DNA of 64,000 nt from Streptomyces netropsis (GTDB lineage: Bacteria > Actinomycetota > Actinomycetes > Streptomycetales > Streptomycetaceae). The stretch covers positions 372,001 through 436,000 of the forward strand of contig NZ_JACHJG010000002.1 in the NCBI RefSeq assembly GCF_014203545.1, given 5' to 3'. The position numbers were made by a program, and so were the translations under genes. The notes under the pieces were generated by a model. It had not been told where the DNA came from, searched no databases, and saw nothing but the letters and a program-made list of their open reading frames with translations. This document shows, piece after piece, positions 26,122-34,025 of this stretch; position 1 is the stretch's first letter; the number at the start of each line of letters is the position of its first letter.

Positions 26122-27068
26122 CCGCGCGACGCATCGGCGCCGGGCTGCTCGCCCTCGCCCTGCTCGGCCTCGCGGGCTGCTCCAGTGGCGGCGACGGATC
26201 CGATACCGAGGAATCGGAGGCGACTTCCTCCGCCGGTCCCAGGAGGACCGGCAACCCGGACCCCGACGAGGACAAGGAAGACCCCACGGACCCCTCGGGT
26301 CCCTCCGAATCCTCCGGCCCCTCCGGCTCCGCCGATTCCCCCGACCCCGGCACCACGCGCCCGGCCTCCCGGCGCTGGCGGCCCCGCCCCGGGACCCGCT
26401 GGCAATGGCAGCTCGACGGGCGGGTCGACATGAGCGTGGACGTCCCCGTCTACGACATCGACGGCTTCGAGAACTCCGCGAAGACCGTCGCGGGACTGCA
26501 CGCCCGCGGCCGCAAGGTGATCTGCTACATCAACGCGGGCGCCTGGGAGAAGTTCCGGCCCGACCAGGCGGCCTTCCCCAAGGAACTGCTCGGCGAGAAC
26601 AACGGCTGGGCGGGCGAGCGGTGGCTCGACATCCGCCGCCTCGACGTCCTCCGGCCGCTGATGGCCACCCGTATCGACATGTGCCGGAAGAAGGGCTTCG
26701 ACGCCGTCGAACCGGACCTGACCGAGGGATACCGCAACACCACCGGATTCCCGCTCACCGCCGCCCATCAACTGGCCTTCAACCGCATGCTCGCGGAACT
26801 GGCCCACGACCGGGGGCTCGCGGTGGGCCTGAAGAACGACCTGGACCAAATCCCGGAGCTCGTGGGGGACTTCGACTTCGCGGTGAACGAGGAGTGCGCG
26901 CAGTTCGGCGAATGCGACCGGCTGACGCCGTTCGTGAAGCGGGACAAGGCGGTCTTCCACGTGGAGTACGCCTTGACGCCGGACGCGTTCTGCCGTGATG
27001 CCAAGCGGCTCGGGCTCAGCTCCATGCGCAAGCGGCTCGACCTGGACTCCTGGCGGAAACCCTGCTGA
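26118..27068 (+). CDS. GH114 endo-alpha-1,4-polygalactosaminidase lipoprotein
   Basis: The 316-residue lipoprotein has a lipobox (LLGLAGC, Cys about residue 20), a Ser/Pro/Gly/Asp-rich linker to about residue 75, and then the GH114 domain. Key pieces are WQWQLDGRVDMSVDVPVYDIDGF, VICYINAGAWEKFRPD, WLDIRRLDVLRPLMATRIDMCRKKGFDAVEPDLTEGY and FNRMLAELAHDRGLAVGLKNDLDQIPELVGDFDFAVNEECAQF. The enzymes cut alpha-1,4-GalN polymers such as Pel, which supports a GalNAc/GalN polymer as the operon's product. It is surface-anchored and ends the operon. Confidence 0.92.
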   Translation: MTARRIGAGLLALALLGLAGCSSGGDGSDTEESEATSSAGPRRTGNPDPDEDKEDPTDPSGPSESSGPSGSADSPDPGTTRPASRRWRPRPGTRWQWQLDGRVDMSVDVPVYDIDGFENSAKTVAGLHARGRKVICYINAGAWEKFRPDQAAFPKELLGENNGWAGERWLDIRRLDVLRPLMATRIDMCRKKGFDAVEPDLTEGYRNTTGFPLTAAHQLAFNRMLAELAHDRGLAVGLKNDLDQIPELVGDFDFAVNEECAQFGECDRLTPFVKRDKAVFHVEYALTPDAFCRDAKRLGLSSMRKRLDLDSWRKPC

Positions 27069-27127
27069 CCGCCTGCCGAGCACCGCAGAAGAGATGCGCC
27101 TCAGGAAAGAGGGATGAATACCCCGGG

Positions 27128-27155
27128 TTGCCGGATATCTGCTGAAAGGTAGCAT
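27128..27155 (+). promoter_or_regulatory. Promoter directly upstream of the tRNA-like element
   Basis: TTGCCG (27128-27133) and TAGCAT (27150-27155) lie 16 nt apart, a good match to a vegetative sigma (HrdB-type) promoter. Transcription would begin at about 27161-27163, exactly where the outer stem of the tRNA-like element begins. The site lies 60 nt after the GH114 stop codon. Confidence 0.65.
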
Positions 27156-27160
27156 TTTCC

Positions 27161-27240
27161 GTGAACGGGTAGATGGTGCGTTCAAGTCCACCCGGCTCCA
27201 CCACGTGGGGCCGTAGCTCAAGGCAGAGCGACCCGTTCGC
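27161..27240 (+). ncRNA. Circularly permuted tRNA-Ala-like RNA element at the head of the esterase/aminoacyl-lipid synthase operon
   Basis: The parts of a tRNA appear in rotated order. An outer stem GAACGGGT/ACCCGTTC (27163-27170, 27231-27238; 8 bp, extendable to 10) stands for the anticodon stem. A T-arm follows: stem GGTG/CACC with one bulged C and canonical loop GTTCAAGTC, 27175-27192. Next is the 3' acceptor strand CGGCTCC with discriminator A and encoded CCA (27193-27203). A three-base linker CGT precedes the 5' acceptor strand GGGGCCG (27207-27213). TA and a D-arm GCTC-AAGGCA-GAGC (27216-27229) complete it. The acceptor has G3-U70 and A73, the alanine identity set. No anticodon loop exists. 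YrlA-type Y RNAs share this topology, but no Ro60 gene is nearby. Confidence 0.85.
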
Positions 27241-27271
27241 CCACACCCCCCACACGGACGTGGTGCGACGC

Positions 27272-28588
27272 ATGCGGATCGCGGCAGGCCCGCTGGACTG
27301 GTCATTGGTGAGCGGATGGATTCCGCTCACCCTTCTCGTCGTGGGGCTGTGCGCGCTGGCGGCCCTGCTCTACTCCCGGCAGCGCCGGTGGTGGATCCGC
27401 TGGGGACCGGTCGCCGTCGTGCTCGCCGTGCTGCTCACCTGGCTGCTGCGGGTGGCCGTGGACGACTGGCTCCAGCTCTTCCCCGACCCGCTGCCGACCG
27501 ATGTGGTGCTCTGGGTCGGCGTCGCCGTCCTCGGCGTCGTTCTCGCGGCCTTCCGCCTTCCACTGCTCAGACCCCGCCTGTGGGTGCCCGTCCTGCTCGC
27601 CGGGCTGCTCGTCGTCCTGCTGGGGGCCTCGCAGATCAACCGGCACTTCGACCAGTACCCGACGGCGCGCACCGCCCTCAACACCTGGCTGCAGAAGACC
27701 ACCAGCCTGGCCGACGCGACCGGGCGCAAGGAGCCCGCCCTGCGGGTTCCGGCGGGCAAGGCGATCTCCGACGTGTGGCGGCCTCCGGCGGGGCTGCCCG
27801 AGAAGGGCACGCTCTCCAAGTCGTCGATCCCCGGCACCAAATCCGGCTTCGTCGCCCGGAGCGCGTACGTCTTCCTGCCCCCCGCCTACCGCTCCACCCC
27901 CCGCCCCCTGCTGCCGGTGATCGTGCTGATGGCCGGCCAGCCGGGATCGCCGGACGACTGGATCAACTCGGGCCGGCTGGTCGGCATGATGAACACCTTC
28001 GCCGCCGCGCACCGGGGCCTCGCCCCGGTGGTCGTCGTCGTGGACCCGCTCGGCAGGCAGTTCGCCAACACCCTCTGTGTGGACTCCAAGCTCGGCAACG
28101 TCCAGTCCTACCTCTCCTTGGACGTCCCCGACTGGATCCGCTCCCATCTCCAGGTCGCGACGGCCCGTACCTCCTGGATCGTCTCGGGCATCTCCTTCGG
28201 CGGTACCTGCTCCATCCAGCTCGGCGTCAACGCCCCCGACGTCTACGGCGTCGTCAACGACATCTCCGGTCAGGACGCGCCGACCCTCGGCAGCACCAAG
28301 AAGACCGTCGACACGGCGTTCGGCGGCGACCCGGCCGCCTACGCCGCCGTCAACCCGCTCGATGTGATGGCGCGCAAGCGGTTCCCCGACACCACGGCCG
28401 CGTTCATCGCCGGCAGCGACGACAAGACCTACCGGCCGCAACAGCGCAAGGTCTACGAGGCCGCGGTCAAGGCCGGCATGCGGGCCGAGTGGGTGGAGCT
28501 CCCCGGGGGCCACAGCTGGCAGGTATGGCGGCCCGGCCTGGAGCGTCAACTGCCCTGGCTGTCCCGGGAGACGGGACTGATCCGATGA
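27272..28588 (+). CDS. Membrane-anchored alpha/beta-hydrolase (esterase), likely partner of the aminoacyl-lipid synthase
   Basis: The 438-residue protein has about four N-terminal membrane helices (to residue 115) and then an esterase-D/antigen-85-like hydrolase domain. The nucleophile elbow is SGISFGGTCS. An Asp lies in FIAGSDDKTY and the catalytic His in ELPGGHSW. In other bacteria, hydrolases coupled to MprF-type genes remove amino acids from aminoacyl-lipids (for example AcvB in Agrobacterium); a related job is inferred. ATG 27272 was taken because the helices start soon after it; a GTG at 27263 is possible. No strong ribosome site is seen, and the tRNA-like element ends 31 nt upstream. 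It overlaps the next gene by 4 nt. Confidence 0.82.
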   Translation: MRIAAGPLDWSLVSGWIPLTLLVVGLCALAALLYSRQRRWWIRWGPVAVVLAVLLTWLLRVAVDDWLQLFPDPLPTDVVLWVGVAVLGVVLAAFRLPLLRPRLWVPVLLAGLLVVLLGASQINRHFDQYPTARTALNTWLQKTTSLADATGRKEPALRVPAGKAISDVWRPPAGLPEKGTLSKSSIPGTKSGFVARSAYVFLPPAYRSTPRPLLPVIVLMAGQPGSPDDWINSGRLVGMMNTFAAAHRGLAPVVVVVDPLGRQFANTLCVDSKLGNVQSYLSLDVPDWIRSHLQVATARTSWIVSGISFGGTCSIQLGVNAPDVYGVVNDISGQDAPTLGSTKKTVDTAFGGDPAAYAAVNPLDVMARKRFPDTTAAFIAGSDDKTYRPQQRKVYEAAVKAGMRAEWVELPGGHSWQVWRPGLERQLPWLSRETGLIR

Positions 28589-31131
28589 CCTCGGCACCTT
28601 CCCCCGCCCCGCTCGACGACCCCGCCGAGGCGCCCGTCGTCGGCGACAGCCGGCACCCGTGGCGCACCACCCTCGACCGGCTCCTCGCCCCCGTTCGGCA
28701 CGCCCCGTTCACCCTCGCCTTCCTCGCGGTCCTGTGGATCGTCGGTGCCGTCACCGGCAGCCTCGGCAGCGGCCCGAGCCGGCACCGCATGGAACGCTTC
28801 GGGGCCGGGCTGCCCTCCCTCGCCGAGGGCCGGTGGTGGACCCCGGCCACCTCGCTGCTGTGGTGCCCCGGCCTCGCCGGCTACATCGGCGCGACCGTCC
28901 TCGTCCTGGTGCTCCTGACACCCGCCGAACGCCGCCTCGGCGTCGCCCGCACCGCCGCGGTCCTGCTCGGCGGCCAGATCACGGGCACCCTGCTCGCCAT
29001 CGGCATCGTCAAACTCGGTTCCCTCGCGGGCGAGCAGTGGCTGGACAGCCTCTCCGAGGACCTCGCCGTCACCCCGACCGTCGGCGCGCTCGCCGTGGGC
29101 GGGGTCCTCAGCTACCGGCTCACCGCGCTGTGGCGCCGCCGGGTCCGGCTCGGCATCGGCGCGTTCGCGCTGGTGATGGCCCTGTACGTGGGGCATCTGC
29201 AAGGCGTCATGCGGTTCGGCGGGGTCGTGGTGGGCCTCGCCGCCGGTGCCGCGCTCTACCACCGCTCCGGCCGGGTGCGGCTGCGGCGCGCCTCGCACAC
29301 CGAGGCCCGGGTGCTGGTCGCCCTCGTCGTGGCCGCCTCCGCGATCGGACCGATGATCGCCATTCTCTACCGCGACGCGTACGGCCCCTTCAACTCCTTC
29401 GACAACCTCTACGTCTCCATCCAGCCCACCGCCGAGGAGATCGCGGACGCCTGCGCCTCCTCCGCCCGCGACTGTCACTCCGAGCACGCGATCCAGGACT
29501 TCTACCACTCGCCATCCGTGATCATGGCCGCGCTGGTGCCCATCCTGCTGCTCGTCCTCGCCGAGGGGCTGCGCCGCGGCCTGCGCCTCGCCTGGGGCCT
29601 CGCCGTGCTGGTGCACCTCGCCTGGATCGCGCTGCTCGGCTATCTGCTGAACGACTTCCTCGCCGACCCCCAGGCGTACGGCGCGGTACCCGCCGAACAC
29701 GCGGGGTACGTCCAGTCCTTCGTCGAGCAGATGCTGCTGCCGGTCCTGGTCCTCCTCCTGCTCGTCCTCACCCGCGACCGGTTCGACCTGCGGCTGCCGC
29801 GCACCGCGATGTACAAGCTGGCGGCGGTCGTCGGGGCCGCGTTCCTGCTGGTGTGCGCCGCCTACGTGGGCATCGGATACGCCGTGCGCGACCAGTACGA
29901 CCCGGACGCCACCCCCGGGCTGCTCTTCGGCGGGCTGGTGTCGGTGTTCCTGCCACCCGCCTTCCTCGACGAGTTCACCGACTCGCCGATCCCGGTCGGC
30001 GGCACGGCGAAGGCCCTCTACCAGTACTGCGGGCTCGTCTTCTGGGCGGTCGCCCTGGTCGCGCTGTTCTTCACCTTCCGCCGCCCCCGGCTGCACACCG
30101 ACGCGGACGCGGCCGTACGGGCCCGGGAACTCCTCACCACGCACGGCGGCTCGAACCTCTCCTACCTCACCACGTGGGACGGCAACTACTACTGGTTCGA
30201 CGAGAGCGGCCGGGCCGCCGTCGCCTACCGGGTGATCTCCACGGTGGCGCTGACGACCGGCGACCCGTTCGGCGACCCGCAGGCCCGCGCGGCCGCCGTC
30301 GCCGGCTTCTCCCGGCACTGCGACGAGCGCGGCTGGACACCCTGCTTCTACAGCGTGGGGTCACCGACCCTGGAGGCCGCCGAGCAGCTGGGCTGGCGGT
30401 CGGTGCAGGTGGCCGAGGACACCGTGGTGCCGCTGCCCGACCTGGCCTTCACCGGAAAGAAGTGGCAGGACGTCCGTACCGCCCTGAACAAGGCCAAGAA
30501 GGAGGGCATCACCGCGGAATGGTGGTCCTACCCCGAGGCCCCGGTCGCCCTCACCGACCAGGTGCGGTCGATCTCCGAGGAGTGGGTCGCCGACAAGGGG
30601 CTGCCGGAGATGGGCTTCACCCTGGGCGGCCTCGACGAACTCGACGACCCGGCGGTGCGCTGTCTGCTCGCCGTGGACGCCGACCGCACGGTGCACGGCA
30701 TCACCAGCTGGATGCCGGTCTACGGCAGTGGTAGCCCGGTGGGCTGGACGCTGGACTTCATGCGCCGCAGGGCCGGCGGATTCCGTGGCTCGATGGAGTT
30801 CCTGATCGCGTCGGCGGCCCTCGGCTTCAAGGAGGAGGGCGCCGCGTTCCTCAGCCTCTCCGGCGCCCCCCTGGCCCGCACGGCCAGCGCCCAGCCGCCC
30901 GCGGCGCTGCAACGCGTCCTCGACTACGGGGGAAAGGTCCTCGAACCGGTCTACGGCTTCCGGTCCTTGCTGAACTTCAAGGCCAAATTCCAGCCCCGGT
31001 ACCGGCCCCTGTACATGGCCTATCCCGATCCGGCCTTCCTGCCCGCCATCACCCGGGCGATCTCCAAGGCGTATCTGCCGCACATGACACCGGCCCAGGG
31101 CATGCGGCTGATGAGACAGTTCTCCGCCTAG
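28585..31131 (+). CDS. MprF/LysX-like aminoacyl-lipid (phosphatidylglycerol or diacylglycerol) synthase with rhomboid-like N-terminus
   Basis: The 848-residue protein begins with a membrane half (about residues 30-520, roughly 12 helices). Its first part has a rhomboid-like look (RFGAGLPSLAEGRWWTPATSLLWCPGLAGY). The C-terminal 330 residues are the DUF2156/phosphatidylglycerol lysyltransferase GNAT-like domain, with NLSYLTTWDGNYYWFDESGRAAVAYRVISTVALTTGDPFGD, WRSVQVAEDTVV, TALNKAKKEG and AFLSLSGAPLA. Family members move an amino acid from aminoacyl-tRNA to a membrane lipid and flip it, changing surface charge. Which amino acid is used cannot be read from sequence. The TAG stop shares its G with the first base of an inverted repeat. 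Confidence 0.88.
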   Translation: MTSAPSPAPLDDPAEAPVVGDSRHPWRTTLDRLLAPVRHAPFTLAFLAVLWIVGAVTGSLGSGPSRHRMERFGAGLPSLAEGRWWTPATSLLWCPGLAGYIGATVLVLVLLTPAERRLGVARTAAVLLGGQITGTLLAIGIVKLGSLAGEQWLDSLSEDLAVTPTVGALAVGGVLSYRLTALWRRRVRLGIGAFALVMALYVGHLQGVMRFGGVVVGLAAGAALYHRSGRVRLRRASHTEARVLVALVVAASAIGPMIAILYRDAYGPFNSFDNLYVSIQPTAEEIADACASSARDCHSEHAIQDFYHSPSVIMAALVPILLLVLAEGLRRGLRLAWGLAVLVHLAWIALLGYLLNDFLADPQAYGAVPAEHAGYVQSFVEQMLLPVLVLLLLVLTRDRFDLRLPRTAMYKLAAVVGAAFLLVCAAYVGIGYAVRDQYDPDATPGLLFGGLVSVFLPPAFLDEFTDSPIPVGGTAKALYQYCGLVFWAVALVALFFTFRRPRLHTDADAAVRARELLTTHGGSNLSYLTTWDGNYYWFDESGRAAVAYRVISTVALTTGDPFGDPQARAAAVAGFSRHCDERGWTPCFYSVGSPTLEAAEQLGWRSVQVAEDTVVPLPDLAFTGKKWQDVRTALNKAKKEGITAEWWSYPEAPVALTDQVRSISEEWVADKGLPEMGFTLGGLDELDDPAVRCLLAVDADRTVHGITSWMPVYGSGSPVGWTLDFMRRRAGGFRGSMEFLIASAALGFKEEGAAFLSLSGAPLARTASAQPPAALQRVLDYGGKVLEPVYGFRSLLNFKAKFQPRYRPLYMAYPDPAFLPAITRAISKAYLPHMTPAQGMRLMRQFSA

Positions 31132-31227
31132 GGCCTGTCCGGCGGATCTTCGTGGAATCGGCGAGCGGCATTGGGGGCACCCTGGTGTCAGGCGTCGGGA
31201 GCCCACGAAGATCCGCCGGACAGGCCC
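31131..31227. repeat. MITE-like 97-bp element with 25-bp perfect terminal inverted repeats
   Basis: The left arm (31131-31155, beginning GGGCCTGTCCGGCGGATC) is perfectly complementary to the right arm (31203-31227, ending GATCCGCCGGACAGGCCC), separated by 47 nt. No open frame lies inside. The arm motif GGCCTGTCCGGCGGAT looks like a repeat seen widely in streptomycete intergenic DNA, from memory only. No clear target duplication is visible. It may also act as a terminator for the upstream operon. Confidence 0.75.
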
Positions 31228-31314
31228 TGGTTCCGAAGCCGTGATCGCCCAGGTTGCCCGGATGCGAATTCGTAGAAGACTGGTAGGTGACGACCCGAGC
31301 CGCAGGGGGTCGGC

Positions 31315-33987
31315 ATGTCCTCACGCGCACATCGGCACTCCACAACGGATCTTTCCCTGCTCCCCGTACCGCACGTCCTCGGAGCGGCGGTGCTGGCCGG
31401 TGCCGCGTTCTCCCTCCTGCTCGGCGCACTGCGCGCGATCGGGGGGAAGCAGCCCGCCTGGCATGCGTCGTGGCCGGAGCCCATGGCCTCGGTCGCCGAG
31501 TGGGTGATGCAATGCCTCAACGGCGTGGCGCGCGTGGTGGCCGGTGGGCAGAACGGGGCTTCGCTGTCCCAGCGCCTCGGCTGCCTGCTGCTGCTCATCG
31601 CCTTCTTCGTCCTGCTGCGTCGCGCGATGCTCTCCCGAAACGCCTACAAGCCCGGACCGGTGGACGTGAAGCGGCTCGTCGCCTCGTCCCCGGACGTGGA
31701 GACGCAAGTGGAGGGCCTGACCGCGCAACTGCGCAAGTACCTTTCGGAAACCAATCTGTATCCCCCGACCGCCCTGCCGGCGGAGGCCCCCGCGGACAAC
31801 TTCCTGGATCTGCTGGGTGACGTCGACCTCGAACCGAAGAAGCTGGGGACGAGCCTGCTGCGGCTCTTCAGCCGACTGCGGCCCACGATCGCCTACACGG
31901 TCCGCGGGGTGCTGCGCGCGCGGGCCCAGGAGCCGCATCTCGGGGTGACGATCACCGTCACCTCCTACGCGATCAGGGGCAGTCGCACCGAGACACTCTG
32001 GGAGACGACGTGGGAGGACGTGGTGCGGGAGGCCGGGAACTGGGTGATGGCCACGCTCGTGCCGGTGACCCGGGCCAGCAGGCGCCCGCCCTGGCAGGAC
32101 TGGCACGGCAGGGACCTGTGCCCTGACTTGTTCGCCGCCTACCAGGAGGCGAGAAGACTCACGGAGGAGCGGAAGTTCGACGACGCCCTGGAGCACTACT
32201 ACGCGGCGCTGCGGCTCGACCCCATGAACCTGTATCTGCGGACCCAGATCGCCGGTACGCAGGAAAAACTCGGGCTGCATCTGGACGCCCTGGAGACCTA
32301 CTACGGAGCCATGCTCCTGGACGGGTGCACCAACAGGCAGCGCAAGGCCCGACTCGCCAGGAAGGCCTGGAACCCGCGCCGTTTCCTGCGCCACAGATAC
32401 CGGTGGTGGCGTGACGGGCTCCTGGAGGCCCGCTATCGGTACGCGGTCGTGCTCGGTGTCACGGAGCGCACCGCCGCGCAGTGGTGCCGCAGCCCGTTCG
32501 AGGACACCTTCGAACCGAGGCGGGCACAGGCCCGGGAGGAGATCCGCAGGTCACTGACGCCGGCATTCGTCGATCGGTACTGGCCGACACTGATCGGACT
32601 CACCCCACCCGGCCGTTCGCGGTTCGAGGCCGAGGACGAGGTACTGATCAAGGACTGGCTCGCGCGGCAACTCGGCGACCATTCCCGGCGGGAGATCGTC
32701 CGGATGATATTCCAGTGCGCGGCCCAGGAGGAGATGCGGCAGCTGGCCCGGGACTATCCCCTCGTCAGCCTGCATCCCTTCGCCGCCGCCCGCCGGCGTG
32801 GAACAGTCACCTGGCCCTCTCTCCGGCTCAACCGTGATGTCTGGGCACCGCTGAGGCTGGCCTGGGCCGACGGTGTGTGCGAGTCGGGGTGTGCGTCCGG
32901 GACCGAGTGCGTGCGACACCGCATCGACGGGTTGCCGAAGGCCCCGGACTGGCTCGCGCAGCCGGAGACCCTCGAGGAGCAGGTGCGGAAGGTGATGGCC
33001 TGGCCGCTGCCGGACCGGCTCAAGCAGTGGGCCAGGGACTGGAGCCTGTGGCCCCGTCGCCCGTGGCAGGACAGTTACAGCGCGGCATGCGTCTACGCCG
33101 TGGCGATGCACGTCAAGGCGCGGAAGATGAACGCGGACGACCTCGCGGAGATGGCCGTGAACGAGCTGGAGGACGCTGCGAGAACCGACCGGAGCGGCTT
33201 TCACCCCCTGATGAGGGAGTGGCTGCTCATCGAGGACCCCGATCTGGAGGAACTGCGGCGCAAGGACCGCTTCATCCGCTTCGAGCGTGAGACCTATCCG
33301 CATGCCGTCCCCGACCGCCACCGGCCGAGGCGGCCGTTGTGGGCCGAGGTGATGGCCTACGACCAGCGGCTCCTGCGCGGCACCGCCCGGGTCATGGAGG
33401 AGACCTGGTGCCTCAGAAAGGAGCGGCTGCCCGCCGAGACCCACGTCCTCGCCCAATGGTTCAGCGGAGAAGGGGAACTGTGGGAGTGCGTCCACCGTGT
33501 CGCCCGGAACCAGGGGTGCGATTGGCGCGACCGTGAAAAGCTGCTGCAGACCGTGCGCGCGATCGCCGACCCCGTCCTGCTGACCCGGTGCGGCCTGCCG
33601 TCCACGTTGCCCGAGCTGGACGAGCTGCTGGACGAGGCGGCGTGGATCGAACCCGGCGAGGCCGAGGGGCGGGTCGAGGTGTTCGACAAACTGATCGTGC
33701 GGCGCCTGCAGATCCTGAGCTGCGCCTTGCAGCAGCGGTCGGTGGACTCGGCCGCCGCGTCGCCCGTCTCGCGCAGTGTCCAGTGGCTCGCCGCGGTGCG
33801 GCAGGACTTCGCATCGGTCGGCTCCGTGTCCCCGGGCGCCGTCCGCCAGGCGTGCTGGGACTACGAGGCCACGTGGCGGGCGCTGAGCGAGCAGCTCGAT
33901 CCCGACGGGGACAAGCTCGCCCTGCCCAGGGCGCTGCGCCGCCTCCGGGAGCCGCGCGGCGCCCGGGGCGGTCCGGCCCTGGTCTGA
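31315..33987 (+). CDS. Large unknown protein with two membrane helices and a TPR-like region
   Basis: The 890-residue product has two N-terminal hydrophobic segments (about residues 21-42 and 84-103). A region at about 270-330 (YQEARRLTEERKFDDALEHYYAALRLDPMNLYLRTQIAGTQEKLGLHLDALETYYGAMLLD) reads as two TPR repeats. The rest is rich in Arg, Trp and Glu with several RW/WP motifs and a short Cys cluster (CESGCASGTEC, about 523-533). No catalytic motif is recognised. Codon use is as in the neighbours. It stands alone, with the inverted-repeat element upstream and a convergent terminator downstream. It may be a membrane-tethered scaffold; the function is unknown. Confidence 0.7.
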   Translation: MSSRAHRHSTTDLSLLPVPHVLGAAVLAGAAFSLLLGALRAIGGKQPAWHASWPEPMASVAEWVMQCLNGVARVVAGGQNGASLSQRLGCLLLLIAFFVLLRRAMLSRNAYKPGPVDVKRLVASSPDVETQVEGLTAQLRKYLSETNLYPPTALPAEAPADNFLDLLGDVDLEPKKLGTSLLRLFSRLRPTIAYTVRGVLRARAQEPHLGVTITVTSYAIRGSRTETLWETTWEDVVREAGNWVMATLVPVTRASRRPPWQDWHGRDLCPDLFAAYQEARRLTEERKFDDALEHYYAALRLDPMNLYLRTQIAGTQEKLGLHLDALETYYGAMLLDGCTNRQRKARLARKAWNPRRFLRHRYRWWRDGLLEARYRYAVVLGVTERTAAQWCRSPFEDTFEPRRAQAREEIRRSLTPAFVDRYWPTLIGLTPPGRSRFEAEDEVLIKDWLARQLGDHSRREIVRMIFQCAAQEEMRQLARDYPLVSLHPFAAARRRGTVTWPSLRLNRDVWAPLRLAWADGVCESGCASGTECVRHRIDGLPKAPDWLAQPETLEEQVRKVMAWPLPDRLKQWARDWSLWPRRPWQDSYSAACVYAVAMHVKARKMNADDLAEMAVNELEDAARTDRSGFHPLMREWLLIEDPDLEELRRKDRFIRFERETYPHAVPDRHRPRRPLWAEVMAYDQRLLRGTARVMEETWCLRKERLPAETHVLAQWFSGEGELWECVHRVARNQGCDWRDREKLLQTVRAIADPVLLTRCGLPSTLPELDELLDEAAWIEPGEAEGRVEVFDKLIVRRLQILSCALQQRSVDSAAASPVSRSVQWLAAVRQDFASVGSVSPGAVRQACWDYEATWRALSEQLDPDGDKLALPRALRRLREPRGARGGPALV

Positions 33988-33991
33988 TCGG

Positions 33992-34025
33992 GTGCGACGG
34001 TCACCTGCCCCGGTGACCGTCGCAC
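33992..34025. terminator. Terminator hairpin shared by convergent genes
   Basis: GTGCGACGGTCACC (33992-34005) and GGTGACCGTCGCAC (34012-34025) form a perfect 14-bp stem with a 6-nt loop. It starts 5 nt after the rightward stop and covers the last codons of the leftward gene. Confidence 0.75.

Noticed and set aside
27161..27240. Reading the permuted element as an ordinary functional tRNA gene
   Set aside because: There is no anticodon loop, and the 5' and 3' halves are in the wrong order. It cannot give a normal tRNA without circularisation and an anticodon.
27173..27271. Longer N-terminus of the esterase from ATG 27173
   Set aside because: It would translate through the tRNA-like element and adds residues unlike any membrane or hydrolase segment.
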